This document shows positions 53,563 to 63,330 of a stretch of 64,000 bases of DNA, in pieces; position 1 is the first letter of the stretch; each line of letters begins with the position of its first letter. The stretch is taken from contig CAMWFH010000008.1 in the NCBI GenBank assembly GCA_947173485.1, positions 1 to 64,000 of the forward strand, written 5' to 3'. A model generated the notes under the pieces. It worked only from the letters and a program-made list of their open reading frames with translations. It did no database searches and had not been told where the DNA came from. Origin of the DNA: an uncultured Clostridia bacterium (GTDB lineage: Bacteria; Bacillota; Clostridia; Oscillospirales; Oscillospiraceae). A program made the position numbers and the translations under genes.

Positions 53563-55431
53563 ATGTCTGTGGGTGAGATATTCATTGGCCGGGCGGCGGA
53601 GTGCGCCCGTCTGCGCAAGGACGTGTTCCGGGTGCCGGAGGGCAGCTTTGGCGGCTGCTACTCCCTCATCGGGCCCAACGGGGTGGGCAAGACCACCCTG
53701 GTCCGCCACCTGAGCCAGGAGCTAGAGCGGGACCCGGTCCCCAACACCTACTACTTCAGCACCGTCATGGAGGACGGGATGACCTTCTGGAGCTACTGGA
53801 TGGACCTGCTCCTCCGCTTTGCGGAGGAGATCCCGGAGGCCGCCCTCCGGGCGGCGCCCCACTTCCACCAGTACACCGTGGAGAAGATCCTGGAGACCTA
53901 CCGGTTCTTCCGGGAGAACATCGCCAACGTGGAGGCGGTCACCTTCAAGATGTACGCGGTGGGGTACTTGAACTCCATCTTTACCCATTACACTAAGCTG
54001 GGGATCCGCATCATCCTCACCATCGACGAGTTCGACCGGGCCCGGCAGATCTTCGCGGACGACGGCCAGTTCTTCCAGCGCCTCTTTGGCCTGACCAGCA
54101 AGGGGGCCTCCCGGCATGACTTGTCCATCCTGACCATCTCCCGCCGGAGCGTCAGCACCATCGCCCACCATATGCAGGAGGGGTCCAACTTCGAGGATGC
54201 CTACCCGCCCCTGGCTCTAAAGGGCTTCTCCAACGAGGAGCTGGACCAGTATTTCGCTACATACCGGGACCTGCCCACCGGCGAGCTGCCGGAGATCGAC
54301 CGGCAGCAGATCCTCTTCCTCTGCGGCCGGTCGCCGGGGCTCCTGATGCGGATGCGCCACGAGATCGACCTGCTGGACAGCGCCAGCGTGGACATCAGCG
54401 CCCTCTACACCGAACACGGCGGCTTTATCCGCACGGCCTATGAGCGGATGTGTACGCTGATGAAAACGGAGTATGTGGACCAGGCCAAGACCCAGGACAG
54501 CCTGGACATCTTCTGCCAGCAGTTCATCGGCCCGATCTGCGTGGAGGAGTTCTCCGGGAAGATCGAGCGGCTCTACAGCTACGGCTTCATCACCCGGTCC
54601 GGGGACACGGAGGACATCTTCACCCTGGCCGGCGTCAAGGAGCGGACGGAGGCCGGGTCCATCTATGAGCCCCTGGCCCCCTACTTCGTGGACTATGTGA
54701 AGAACGTCATCCTGCCGGACGACACCCGCAGTCTGGCGGGGCTTTTGGAGAAGGCGGAGCGGTCCATGCGGCAGATGCTGGCCACGGTCCTCCAGAAGAG
54801 CTTCCCCGACCGGTGGGAGGAGGTGCTGGAGGAGGATGTCCCGAAGAAGGAGGACTACCTCTCCAATCTCCGCTGCACGGCCCTCCAGAACGATACGGGG
54901 GTCAGGAGCCTCACCGTCTCCAAGCTGAACGTGATGAGCTTCAACGACTACTACAAGGTCGTCCGCAACCACTGGCCCCTCATGTCCTCCTACTTCCACC
55001 TGTACAACGGCCAGAGCGATATCCGAGAGACTATGCAGTACCTGAACGACTGCCGGAACTCCTCAGCCCATCTGAATTTGGAGATCCTCAACAACGAGAG
55101 CCGCCGGCGGCTGCGGGAGGAGTGCGAGCGGCTGCTGGAGAGCCTGGAGGGGCCCTCCAAGCCGGCGGTGCCCACCCCGGTCATCCCGCCCAAGGCCCCG
55201 GACGAGCGGGAGACCATGGTGGGCCAGCGGGTGCGGCTGCAAAACCTGGAGGCCACCTCCCGGGGAGGCCTGCGGGGGACCATCGCCGGCGGGACCTATA
55301 TGGCGGCCCTGTCGCCGGCCCATCTGACGGAGATGAACGTCTACGCCAAGCAGTACGCGGGCAAGAGCCTGTGGGTGCGGATCATCCGGTGGGACGAGAA
55401 CGCCCAGAAATTCAACGCGGAGCTGGCCTGA
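53563..55431 (+). CDS. P-loop ATPase with HEPN-type Rx4H motif and S1-like tail
   Basis: The 622-residue protein opens with an AAA/STAND-type ATPase: FIGRAAECARLRKDVF, Walker A GPNGVGKT (37-44), Walker B IRIILTIDE (D155, E156) and a TISRRS sensor. A helical region (about 430-520) contains LNDCRNSSAHLN, an Rx4H motif (R498, H503) typical of HEPN ribonucleases, as in Swt1-like proteins. The last 65 residues (VGQRVRLQNLEATSRGGLRGTIAGGTYMAALSPAHL..YAGKSLWVRIIRWDE) look like an S1/OB barrel. The previous stop overlaps an ATG six bases upstream; I prefer 53563, nine bases after GGAGG. It is probably the effector partner of the giant protein. Confidence 0.82.
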   Translation: MSVGEIFIGRAAECARLRKDVFRVPEGSFGGCYSLIGPNGVGKTTLVRHLSQELERDPVPNTYYFSTVMEDGMTFWSYWMDLLLRFAEEIPEAALRAAPHFHQYTVEKILETYRFFRENIANVEAVTFKMYAVGYLNSIFTHYTKLGIRIILTIDEFDRARQIFADDGQFFQRLFGLTSKGASRHDLSILTISRRSVSTIAHHMQEGSNFEDAYPPLALKGFSNEELDQYFATYRDLPTGELPEIDRQQILFLCGRSPGLLMRMRHEIDLLDSASVDISALYTEHGGFIRTAYERMCTLMKTEYVDQAKTQDSLDIFCQQFIGPICVEEFSGKIERLYSYGFITRSGDTEDIFTLAGVKERTEAGSIYEPLAPYFVDYVKNVILPDDTRSLAGLLEKAERSMRQMLATVLQKSFPDRWEEVLEEDVPKKEDYLSNLRCTALQNDTGVRSLTVSKLNVMSFNDYYKVVRNHWPLMSSYFHLYNGQSDIRETMQYLNDCRNSSAHLNLEILNNESRRRLREECERLLESLEGPSKPAVPTPVIPPKAPDERETMVGQRVRLQNLEATSRGGLRGTIAGGTYMAALSPAHLTEMNVYAKQYAGKSLWVRIIRWDENAQKFNAELA

Positions 55432-55467
55432 GCGGCCCAGGGGGCGGCGGGGGCAGCGGCGATAGAG

Positions 55468-55500
55468 AAGGGAGCGGACGCCATCCGCGCCCTTTCCCGT
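55468..55500 (+). terminator. Terminator of the two-gene ATPase system
   Basis: AAGGGAGCGGA pairs with TCCGCGCCCTT (one mismatch), followed by TCCCGTCTTT; weak T-run. The remaining gap to 55630 holds a TATGAT at 55583-55588 as a possible promoter for the next gene. Confidence 0.55.
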
Positions 55501-55630
55501 CTTTATGTTGCCCGGTCCCGCAAAAAAAGCCGGCAGAGCGGCAAAGACCGCAAGAACACGGCAGACAAGCCCTCCGGGACCTGCTATGATAGAGCCAGCA
55601 CGCCATTGGCGGCAAAGGAGGGATCACACG

Positions 55631-56461
55631 ATGGACTGCCAAGCACTCCAGGGGACAGCGGCCGCGGCCGCCTATATCGAGGCCCATCTCGGAGAGGCGC
55701 TGGACCTGGGCCGGGTGGCGGAGGCTGTCTGCTACTCGAAATATCACCTGCACCGTATGTTCACGGACACCGCCGGCCTCACGCCCAGGGCCTATATCCA
55801 GCGGCGGCGGCTGACCGAGGCGGCCAGGGCGCTGGCCGGCTCCCGGAGGCCGATCGCGGAGATCGCGCTGGCGGCAGGGTACGGGAGCCAGCAGGCGTTT
55901 TCCGCCGTGTTCAAGGCGATGTATAAGCAGACGCCCAGGGCCTACCGGCAGGGCGGGACCTTTTACCCCTTACAGCTGCCCCTTGCCCTAAACCCATCGC
56001 CTGCCGGAGCCGGGGCCGTTGCCCTTGCCGGACCGGCGGACCTGCCCGGCTGGATGGCCCTCCTGCCCCAGGTGGTGGAAGGTTTCCCCTGCCTGGAGCC
56101 GTCCGCCCACCGGCGGCAGATCGAGGGGCAGATCGCCCGGCGGCAGGCCCTCGTCCTGCGGGATGGTCCCACCATCGCCGCAGCGGCAGCTTTCTCCTAC
56201 CGGACCGGAGAGATCGGTTTCCTGGCGGTGCATCCCCAGTACCGGCGGCGGGGAGCGGAGGAGGCCCTGCTGGCGGTGCTGAGGGAAGAGCTGCTGCCGG
56301 GCCGTCCCATCGCCATCACCACCTTCCGGGCGGGGGACCGGGCGGACACGGGACAGCGGGCGGCCTACCGGCGGCTGGGGTTCCGGGAGGCGGAGCTGCT
56401 GACGGAGTTTGGATACCCCACCCAGCGGCTGGTCCTAAGACCGGGGGAGCGCCGGCCATGA
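55631..56461 (+). CDS. AraC-type regulator fused to a GNAT domain
   Basis: The 276-residue protein has an N-terminal AraC double helix-turn-helix (about residues 10-105; YIEAHLGEALDLGRVAEAVCYSKYHLHRMF, PIAEIALAAGYGSQQAFSAVFKAMYKQTPRAYR). A GNAT domain follows (about 130-275) with FSYRTGEIGFLAVHPQYRRRGAEEALLAVL and QRAAYRRLGFREAELL. The fusion suggests a regulator that either senses acyl-CoA or modifies a ligand. AAAGGAGGG lies eight bases before the ATG at 55631. Its stop overlaps the ATG of a MATE pump, the likely target gene. Confidence 0.88.
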   Translation: MDCQALQGTAAAAAYIEAHLGEALDLGRVAEAVCYSKYHLHRMFTDTAGLTPRAYIQRRRLTEAARALAGSRRPIAEIALAAGYGSQQAFSAVFKAMYKQTPRAYRQGGTFYPLQLPLALNPSPAGAGAVALAGPADLPGWMALLPQVVEGFPCLEPSAHRRQIEGQIARRQALVLRDGPTIAAAAAFSYRTGEIGFLAVHPQYRRRGAEEALLAVLREELLPGRPIAITTFRAGDRADTGQRAAYRRLGFREAELLTEFGYPTQRLVLRPGERRP

Positions 56462-57786
56462 ACGAGAACGCCTTAGACCGGGACTGGCACGCCGGGGCGC
56501 TGCTGCGCTTCGCCCTCCCGACCATGGTGATGATGCTGTCCATGGGGCTCTATACCCTGGTGGATACGATCTTCGTGGCCCGGTTCGTCCATACGGACGC
56601 CCTCTCTGCGGTCAATATCGTCTGCCCCGCGATCAATGTCACCGTGGGCCTGGGGACCATGCTGGCCACCGGCGGGAACGCCCTCATCTCTCGGAAGCTG
56701 GGGGAGGGCCGGCTGGAGGAGGCCCGGGAGGACTTCACCCTGCTGACAGCGGCGGGGGCCATCCTGGGGGCCCTGCTCTTTTTGGGCGGGGAGCTTTGGC
56801 TGGACCGGCTCGTCAGCGCCCTGGGCGCCAGTGAGCGCCTCTTCCCCTATTGCAGGGACTATCTCCGGGTGCTGCTCCTGTTCTTCCCGGCCAACATCCT
56901 CCAGACCCTGTTCGCCAACCTCTTCGTGACCGCCGGCAGGCCGGGGCTGGGCTTTGGGCTGTCCCTGCTGGCTGGAACGGCCAACCTCCTGCTGGACTAT
57001 GTGTTCATCGTGCCCCTGGGTCTGGGCATCCGGGGGGCGGCCCTGGGGACGGGCATCGGCTACTTGCTCCCGGCGGCGGCGGGCCTAGTCTATTTTGGCA
57101 GGAGCCGGGGGACGCTGGCCTTCACGCATCTCCGGTGGCGCTGGCGGGTCCTCTGGGAGAGCTGCTCCAACGGCTCCTCGGAGATGGTCAGCCAGCTGGC
57201 CTCCGCCGTGACCACCTTCCTGTTCAACGCCGCCATGCTGGACCTGGCGGGGGAGGAGGGGGTGGCGGCGATCACCATCGCCATCTACGCCCAGTTCCTG
57301 CTGAACACCCTGTATATCGGCTTTTCCATCGGTGTCGCTCCGGTGATCGGTTTCAACTGGGGCCGGCGGGACCGGGGCCAGCTGCGGCGGGTGGTCTCGG
57401 CCAGCCTGCGCTTTCTGATGGGGGCATCGGTGCTGCTGTTCCTGACCGCCCGGCTGGGCGGGCGCGCCATCGTGGGCCTGTTCGCGGAGGAGACATCGGC
57501 GGTCTGGCCGATCGCGGTGGACGGCTTTCGGATCTTCTCCTACAGTTTCCTCTTCTGCGGCCTGAACAGCTTCACCTCCGCCCTCTTCACCGCCCTGTCC
57601 AACGGAAAACTGTCGGCCCTCCTGTCCTTCCTGCGGACCTTCGGCCTGCTGGCTGGGGGGATCGTGGTCCTGTCCCGCCTCTGGGGGGTCGGGGGCGTAT
57701 GGCTGGCGGTGCCGGCGGCGGAGGGGCTCATGCTCCTGGTGTCCCTGGCGTGTCTGGCCCGGTATCGGAACAGGTATGGCTACTAA
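56458..57786 (+). CDS. MATE-family efflux transporter
   Basis: The 442-residue membrane protein has about twelve helices. It begins WHAGALLRFALPTMVMMLSMGLYTLVDTIFVARFVHTDALSAVNI, typical of MATE proteins; GFNWGRRDRGQLRRVVSASL marks the second half. Export of a drug or metabolite using an ion gradient is expected. The ATG overlaps the AraC-GNAT stop by four bases, so pump and regulator are co-translated, which hints that the regulator senses a pump substrate. A bidirectional terminator follows. Confidence 0.93.
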   Translation: MNENALDRDWHAGALLRFALPTMVMMLSMGLYTLVDTIFVARFVHTDALSAVNIVCPAINVTVGLGTMLATGGNALISRKLGEGRLEEAREDFTLLTAAGAILGALLFLGGELWLDRLVSALGASERLFPYCRDYLRVLLLFFPANILQTLFANLFVTAGRPGLGFGLSLLAGTANLLLDYVFIVPLGLGIRGAALGTGIGYLLPAAAGLVYFGRSRGTLAFTHLRWRWRVLWESCSNGSSEMVSQLASAVTTFLFNAAMLDLAGEEGVAAITIAIYAQFLLNTLYIGFSIGVAPVIGFNWGRRDRGQLRRVVSASLRFLMGASVLLFLTARLGGRAIVGLFAEETSAVWPIAVDGFRIFSYSFLFCGLNSFTSALFTALSNGKLSALLSFLRTFGLLAGGIVVLSRLWGVGGVWLAVPAAEGLMLLVSLACLARYRNRYGY

Positions 57787-57789
57787 AAG

Positions 57790-57834
57790 CAAAAGCAGCC
57801 GCAGACGGTCTCCCGCCTGCGGCTGCTCGTTTTA
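57790..57834. terminator. Bidirectional hairpin terminator
   Basis: GCAGCCGCAGACGG and CCGCCTGCGGCTGC pair with one mismatch; TCGTTTTA follows on plus and TTTTGCTTTT on minus, serving the MATE gene and the convergent SLH gene. Confidence 0.8.
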
Positions 57835-57860
57835 TGCGGTTTTGCCTACGGCCTGGCCGG

Positions 57861-60800
57861 TCACTGGACCATCAGCTTGACCATCCGCTGCATGATCGCG
57901 GCGACCTCGGCCCGGGTGGCGCTGCCGCTGGGGTCCAGGGTGCCGCCGCCCTTGCCGGAGAGCAGGCCGCTGCCTACGGCCCAGCTCATGGCGTCCTTGG
58001 CCCAGCCGGAGGTCTGGCCGCCGTCGCTGAACTTGTCCAGGCTGCCGGTGGCCTTGGTGTCCATGTCCAGGGTCTGGGCGTAGCGGTAGAGCATGGTAGC
58101 CAGCTGCTCACGGGTCACGCTGCCGCTGGGGTCGAAGCCGTTCCCGCTGCCCTTGACGATGCCGTTCCCGTTGGCCCAGGCCACGGCATCGGCGTACCAC
58201 GCGCCGGCGGGGACATCGGTGAAGCTGGCGCTGCCGGTGGTCTTGGCGTCCTCCAGACGGTACAGCACCGTGGCCAGCATGGCCCGGTCCATCGTGGCGT
58301 CCGGGGCGAAGTTCCCGCCGCCCACGCCGCCGAACAGCTCATGACTGCTGGCGAAGGCGATAGCGTCCTTGGCCCAGTGGGAGCCGGCGTCCTGGAAGCT
58401 CTTGGCGTTGTCCACTACCTTCACGGTGCAGCTGCCGTCCACCAGACCGGTGACAGCACCCTCCGCCAGCAGGGACTTCTTGATGACGGTCTCCTTGCCG
58501 TCCCCGTCTACCAGCACCAGCACGCTGCCGGAGTCTGCCTTGGCCGCGGGGATGCTGACGGCGATGCCGCCGGCCACGCTGGCCGCGGACTTGCCGCCAA
58601 CGGTCAGGTCGATCTTGACCCCGCCGTCCTTCTGGGCCTCCACGGTGATGCCCACCTGGCTGCCGGCCTGCTTGCTGAGCTCCGCCAGGGCGCTGTTGGG
58701 GATCATCACGCTGGCCAGGTCCGTCTTGACCTCCACCGCCGCGCTGGTCTGCCGGGCCACATCGGACACAGCGGCCTTGGGCAGCTCTACGGTGACCTTG
58801 TCTGTCCCTTTCTTCACTTCGGGGGCGATGGTGATGGTGTCCTTACCGCCGCTCTTCACATCGGCGATAGCATTCTTGATGGTGCTCTCCGGCACCTTAG
58901 CGGTGACGCTGCCGTCCTTGTTCTCCTGGATGGGGACCGTGACCTGGGTCTCCCCGCCGCTGGAGGAGCCGCCGCCAGAGCCGCCGGAGCCGGTATCGCC
59001 GGAGCTGCCCTGGTCCCGGTCCGCGTTGTAGTCGTCGGTGTAGTGGAGGATGATCTCATCGCCATTGCGGACGGTCTGCTGGTTCACGCCCAGGTCGGGA
59101 TGGCGGCCGTTCAGGGTGTACATCCAGCCGGAGGCGCTGCCGTTGGAGAACTCCGCCAGATCCCGGACAGAGGCGATGTAGTTGCCGTCCGAATTGCTCT
59201 CATAGGGGATATCCGCCGCCCGGAGGGCCTTGTCGATCACGTTGATCACCTTGGCGTTCTGGGGCACCGTGATGCTGGTCTGGTCGATCCAGGTCTTTAG
59301 ATTGTTGTCCTTCAGCGTATGGGTCTCGTCCTCGCCGTGTTCATCGTCGCCCAAGAGGGTGAACAGGACGGTGATATCCTTATTGGTCTCCCCGCCGCCC
59401 TGGGCTGCGTTCACAGTCAGGCCAGTGACGTTGACCGTTTTGGTCACGCCTTTTTCCGTATAATGTATAGTCACATAGGTCTTTCCGACTTCCATCACGC
59501 TGGGGGAGAAGGTGTAATTGGTGACATTCTCAGTCTCGTCATTGGTGTAGGTAGCAGTGACGATCATCCCGGTGGTGTCGAAGGGATCCCCGGCGGTGTA
59601 GACCAGCTTGGTGGGCTTCTGGCTGATCTTGATGGATTTCAGCGCCCGCTCCGTCACGGTCACATCGATCTCCACGCTCTTGCCGCCAAAGCTGATGGTG
59701 GCCTTGGTATCGCCCATCTGGAACTTAGCGGGGGAGACGGTGTAGTTGGTCACGACTATATCGCTCCCATCGCTGTAGTGGGCGGTGAGCTCCATCCCCT
59801 TGCCGTCAAAGGCGGTCCGCTCCACATAGCTGGTCTTGGTGGGCTGCTTGGTGATCGTCAAGGTCTCCACAGTCGCTTTCGAGAGGGGAATCACGATATC
59901 CGGCAGCTGGCCCAAGAAGCCGTCCCGGGTCTCCGCATTGCCGGGGTTGGAGTTGTCGATGCCCTTGTCGTAGGTGATACGCCGGTGGGAGCCAAAGGCC
60001 TCGCCGAAGAAATAGACATGGAACGCGCCGCCACTGAGGGTCACGCTGTCCCCAGTGAAGTCTGCCGGGATGGTGATCAGGCCATCCTCCACATAGCTGA
60101 GGTTGCCATAGCTCTCGCCCTTTGTGCGAATGGTGGAGAGGGTCTGGGCGGTGGTGGTGGAGGCGAACTTATACTGGTTGGGGGTAGAGCCGAACTCCTT
60201 GGTCCCCTCCACGCCGGTCATGGTGGTATAGGAGGCGAAAGTATACATATTATAGAACTTCGCCAGTTTGTTGGAGGGATGGTAGAGGGTGCTGAACTGG
60301 ACCCGCACCGCGTCTCCCGGATGGACCGGCTTGTCCTCGTTCACCGTCACGGTCACGGGCTTGGCGGTGATGATCTGGTACTCGCTCTTGCCGTCCTTCG
60401 TGATCTTGACGATGTTGCGGCCATGGGTGAGGGGCACGGTGAAGCTGCCGTCCGTATTGGCCGTGACAGGCTGGAAACCGCTGAAGGACATCGCCGTGTC
60501 GCTCACGGTGGGGGTGGCTACGGAGACGGTGCAGCCTGGAGTGCCGGGGGTAAAGGTGTAGCTGCCACCTTCCTTTTCCAGGTAGTAGATCACATCATGT
60601 TCCGCGTCCAGGGCGTCGCCGGAGCGCTTGTTTTCTGTGGTGTTGCGACCAGCGTTCATGGTCATGCCGGTGGTGATGCCGCTGTCGCCGGCATCCACGC
60701 TCACCACGAACACGCCAGTGTTCTCAGGCCAGATAGCGCCGTAGAACTGGCTGCTTGTGGAGAATACGGGATCATTACCATCTTTATCTTTTTTCAAATT

Positions 60801-63161
60801 GAAGCCCAGGTTCATAGCGTCATAGGTCACCAGCACGATGGCGGTGCCGCTGCCCTTGGCGGTGAGCAGGCCGTTGCCGTCAACAGTGACTACGTTGCTG
60901 CTGGGCTGGCCGCTCTCGTTCAGAACGGTGTAATGGAAGTCCGGCTCGATGAAGTAGTTGTTCGTAATAGAGTCAGCCGCCTCCCAGGTGCGGAGATTGA
61001 CGATCTGATAAGTATCGCCAGTGTTCAGTTTCAGATAGTTCTGGGCGTCATCGTAGTTCTGAGCATTATTGATGTTCAGATAGATATCCGCCACGTTGAA
61101 ACCGTTGTTGGAGGTCAGCTCACGGTCGATCGTAGAGGGGGACTTGCCGGCAGGGGCCAAGTCCCCCTCTGTTATGGCCAGTGCAAGACTTTTGGTAGCT
61201 TCTTTTTTGAAGGTCCCGCCGCAGGTCACATAGCCGTCGCCGCTGACCCGGAAATTATAGGTGTTTGCGGGCAGGTCGAATTGGTAGGTCTTTGTGCCGC
61301 CGCTGACGGACGGCTCTGGCAGCTCTACCGGGGTGAAGGGCACATAATGGGTGTGCCCCTTAGTGCCTACGAACAGCGTAGCGTTGCTGGGCACGGTGAT
61401 AGTGGCAGTAGAGGCGGGGACAGGAGCCGGAGTGACCGTCACGGTCACTTCCGCAGTCTTGTCCTCGAAGGTGACGATCACCTTCTTGGTGTCCGCGGCC
61501 ATCACATCGGGAGACACGGTGTAGTCAGTCACCGGTTCAGTAGTGTCATCGCTGTAGGTAGCGGTGACCACCATCCCGGCGGGCTCGAACTTCTCGCCTA
61601 CGGTATATGTAGTCTTGGTGGGTGGGGTCGTGACGGCGATGCTCTTCAACGTTTTTCCCGCCGGTGCAGGAGCCTCACCGTTCTCATCCCGCATGGGGAT
61701 AGTGACGGTATATGTTTTGCTCTTGGCGTCCGGCGCATCGGAGGCTTTTACGGTCACCGTCAGCAAGTTGTTTTCGCCAGGTTGCATATTATTGAAGTTG
61801 ACCCAGTTTGTGTCACCGGATGTTAAAGGTTTTGTCGTGCCATTCAGTGTGGCAGTGATGATAGCGGTAGCACTGATTGCAGTAGCTTTTACATAGCACA
61901 TCTTTGCATACTGCTGGTAGTTTACTGCATCTACAGTATATTCAGTCACATCACTGGAAAAATTAGGTTTTAATGACAAAGCACTAGGATTGCTGTCGAA
62001 GTCACCCACCTGAAGATTTGACAACTCGCAGGAACCCTCTGTAGAGGGGATATCATTGGTGACGATCACCTTGAAAAGAGGCATGATAACAGGAACATCA
62101 CTATCATCTGTTCCGGTGGCACTCAGATAATATGTCCCTTCTTCTGCTGGCATAGGGACAGTCACGGCACCAGTGGTCCCATCTGTTATGCAGGAGATGA
62201 TATCAGTGGTTTGTCCGGTTGTAATGTCCACCCAGGCTAGCTGCAATCCGCATATGGGAGAACCAGCAGCGTGCATTGTATCTGCATCAGGGTATTTGTA
62301 ACCATACCAGCCAAAGGAAAGTCCTTTTACGACCAACTCTTCCTGGCTGGAGGGGATTGCGGTCAGCGTATCAAGAGGTTTCCCGTCTTTGCAGAACCAA
62401 ATTATATTTTCTGAACAGGTGTCCGGATCTTGGTAGATCAGGAACTCTAACATATCGTTTGTATGAACAGGTGCTTGATTAACACCATACCCATTATAGC
62501 CATCGTCCTGTTTGATACCATCATTAGCACAGGCACCATTGAGGACAAAACTGGCGGCAGTAGTTTCGAATCCAAAGACTGCCGTCATACTGACACCTTC
62601 TATTGTCAAATAACTGTCCTTACTTTCTTTTGTAAAATCACTCCCATATATTATCTTATGTGCCTTTACCAACACATCCAACGCAGACACACCATCTGTC
62701 ACTTGATCAGTATAACCATAACTCTCCGCCAAGTCGCTGGAGACTTCTACCCCAAACTGTGGAGCATGTAAGAAAGCTCCACCTGCTTGGGAAGTGAAGT
62801 TTACCGTAACGCTCGTGACAGCCCGCTCTGCCGGGGCGGCAGAGGCCGCAGTCTCATCTGGGGGTGTGACGATCTCATCCGAGGGGGTCACATCCTCGTC
62901 CACCGGTACCGCAGTCTCGTCTGCCGGAGGTACGATCTCATCTGGGGGTGTGACGATCTCATCCGAGGGGGTCACATCCTCATCCGCCGGCGCGGTGTCC
63001 TCCTCTGATGGTGCTGCCGGTGTCTCCTGCGTGTCTGCCGGCTGTGTGTCCGTGGTCTCCGGCCCAGGCTGGGCCGGCTCCTCCGCTGCTAACGCAGCAG
63101 AGGGAAACAGGCTGATCAGCATGACCAGCACCAGTAGAAGGCTCCATACTCTCTTCTTCAT
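57861..63161 (-). CDS. SLH-anchored DUF4430-type surface protein, probably corrinoid-binding
   Basis: The 1766-residue protein has a signal peptide (KKRVWSLLLVLVMLISLFPSAALA), then an acidic stalk of 'VTPSDEIVTPPDE' repeats. A DUF4430-like domain follows (about 110-260), then a cadherin-like beta-sandwich (about 400-490). Three bacterial Ig-like domains of the 'LKSI.IT..PTKT.Y..GE.FD..GM.V.ATYSD' type lie among other beta domains. A second DUF4430 domain has SASGWMYTLNGRHPDLGVNQQTVRNGDEIILHY (about 1355-1390). Three SLH domains close it (about 1580-1766). DUF4430 resembles the C-terminal domain of transcobalamins. A cobalamin riboswitch controls the gene, so surface capture of B12 or related corrinoids is the favoured role. 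ATG 63161 has AAAGGAG upstream. Confidence 0.88.
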   Translation of the reverse strand: MKKRVWSLLLVLVMLISLFPSAALAAEEPAQPGPETTDTQPADTQETPAAPSEEDTAPADEDVTPSDEIVTPPDEIVPPADETAVPVDEDVTPSDEIVTPPDETAASAAPAERAVTSVTVNFTSQAGGAFLHAPQFGVEVSSDLAESYGYTDQVTDGVSALDVLVKAHKIIYGSDFTKESKDSYLTIEGVSMTAVFGFETTAASFVLNGACANDGIKQDDGYNGYGVNQAPVHTNDMLEFLIYQDPDTCSENIIWFCKDGKPLDTLTAIPSSQEELVVKGLSFGWYGYKYPDADTMHAAGSPICGLQLAWVDITTGQTTDIISCITDGTTGAVTVPMPAEEGTYYLSATGTDDSDVPVIMPLFKVIVTNDIPSTEGSCELSNLQVGDFDSNPSALSLKPNFSSDVTEYTVDAVNYQQYAKMCYVKATAISATAIITATLNGTTKPLTSGDTNWVNFNNMQPGENNLLTVTVKASDAPDAKSKTYTVTIPMRDENGEAPAPAGKTLKSIAVTTPPTKTTYTVGEKFEPAGMVVTATYSDDTTEPVTDYTVSPDVMAADTKKVIVTFEDKTAEVTVTVTPAPVPASTATITVPSNATLFVGTKGHTHYVPFTPVELPEPSVSGGTKTYQFDLPANTYNFRVSGDGYVTCGGTFKKEATKSLALAITEGDLAPAGKSPSTIDRELTSNNGFNVADIYLNINNAQNYDDAQNYLKLNTGDTYQIVNLRTWEAADSITNNYFIEPDFHYTVLNESGQPSSNVVTVDGNGLLTAKGSGTAIVLVTYDAMNLGFNLKKDKDGNDPVFSTSSQFYGAIWPENTGVFVVSVDAGDSGITTGMTMNAGRNTTENKRSGDALDAEHDVIYYLEKEGGSYTFTPGTPGCTVSVATPTVSDTAMSFSGFQPVTANTDGSFTVPLTHGRNIVKITKDGKSEYQIITAKPVTVTVNEDKPVHPGDAVRVQFSTLYHPSNKLAKFYNMYTFASYTTMTGVEGTKEFGSTPNQYKFASTTTAQTLSTIRTKGESYGNLSYVEDGLITIPADFTGDSVTLSGGAFHVYFFGEAFGSHRRITYDKGIDNSNPGNAETRDGFLGQLPDIVIPLSKATVETLTITKQPTKTSYVERTAFDGKGMELTAHYSDGSDIVVTNYTVSPAKFQMGDTKATISFGGKSVEIDVTVTERALKSIKISQKPTKLVYTAGDPFDTTGMIVTATYTNDETENVTNYTFSPSVMEVGKTYVTIHYTEKGVTKTVNVTGLTVNAAQGGGETNKDITVLFTLLGDDEHGEDETHTLKDNNLKTWIDQTSITVPQNAKVINVIDKALRAADIPYESNSDGNYIASVRDLAEFSNGSASGWMYTLNGRHPDLGVNQQTVRNGDEIILHYTDDYNADRDQGSSGDTGSGGSGGGSSSGGETQVTVPIQENKDGSVTAKVPESTIKNAIADVKSGGKDTITIAPEVKKGTDKVTVELPKAAVSDVARQTSAAVEVKTDLASVMIPNSALAELSKQAGSQVGITVEAQKDGGVKIDLTVGGKSAASVAGGIAVSIPAAKADSGSVLVLVDGDGKETVIKKSLLAEGAVTGLVDGSCTVKVVDNAKSFQDAGSHWAKDAIAFASSHELFGGVGGGNFAPDATMDRAMLATVLYRLEDAKTTGSASFTDVPAGAWYADAVAWANGNGIVKGSGNGFDPSGSVTREQLATMLYRYAQTLDMDTKATGSLDKFSDGGQTSGWAKDAMSWAVGSGLLSGKGGGTLDPSGSATRAEVAAIMQRMVKLMVQ

Positions 63162-63231
63162 GTCGTTTCTCCTTTGCAAATTGATCATATAAAAAGCTGC
63201 GAAAGGCAGCGTACACACCCGGCAAAGGGAC

Positions 63232-63265
63232 AAAAAAAGCGTCCCGCGCCAAAAACGCGAAACGC
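63232..63265 (-). terminator. Riboswitch expression-platform terminator
   Basis: GCGTTTCGCG and CGCGGGACGC form a ten-pair stem (with G-U pairs) and a seven-base loop, followed by TTTTTTT, between the cobalamin aptamer and the SLH gene. A perfect CCGCCGCGTC/GACGCGGCGG hairpin (63294-63272) lies just upstream and may be the alternative fold. Confidence 0.8.
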
Positions 63266-63330
63266 AGATACCGCCGCGTCTAAGACGCGGCGGAGCTGGT
63301 GGATGAGCAGCTCCGGTCTTGGCAGAAGAT

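Noticed and set aside
57872..61826. Large plus-strand frames opposite the SLH protein
   Set aside because: No family resemblance and no start signals; shadow frames of a repetitive gene.
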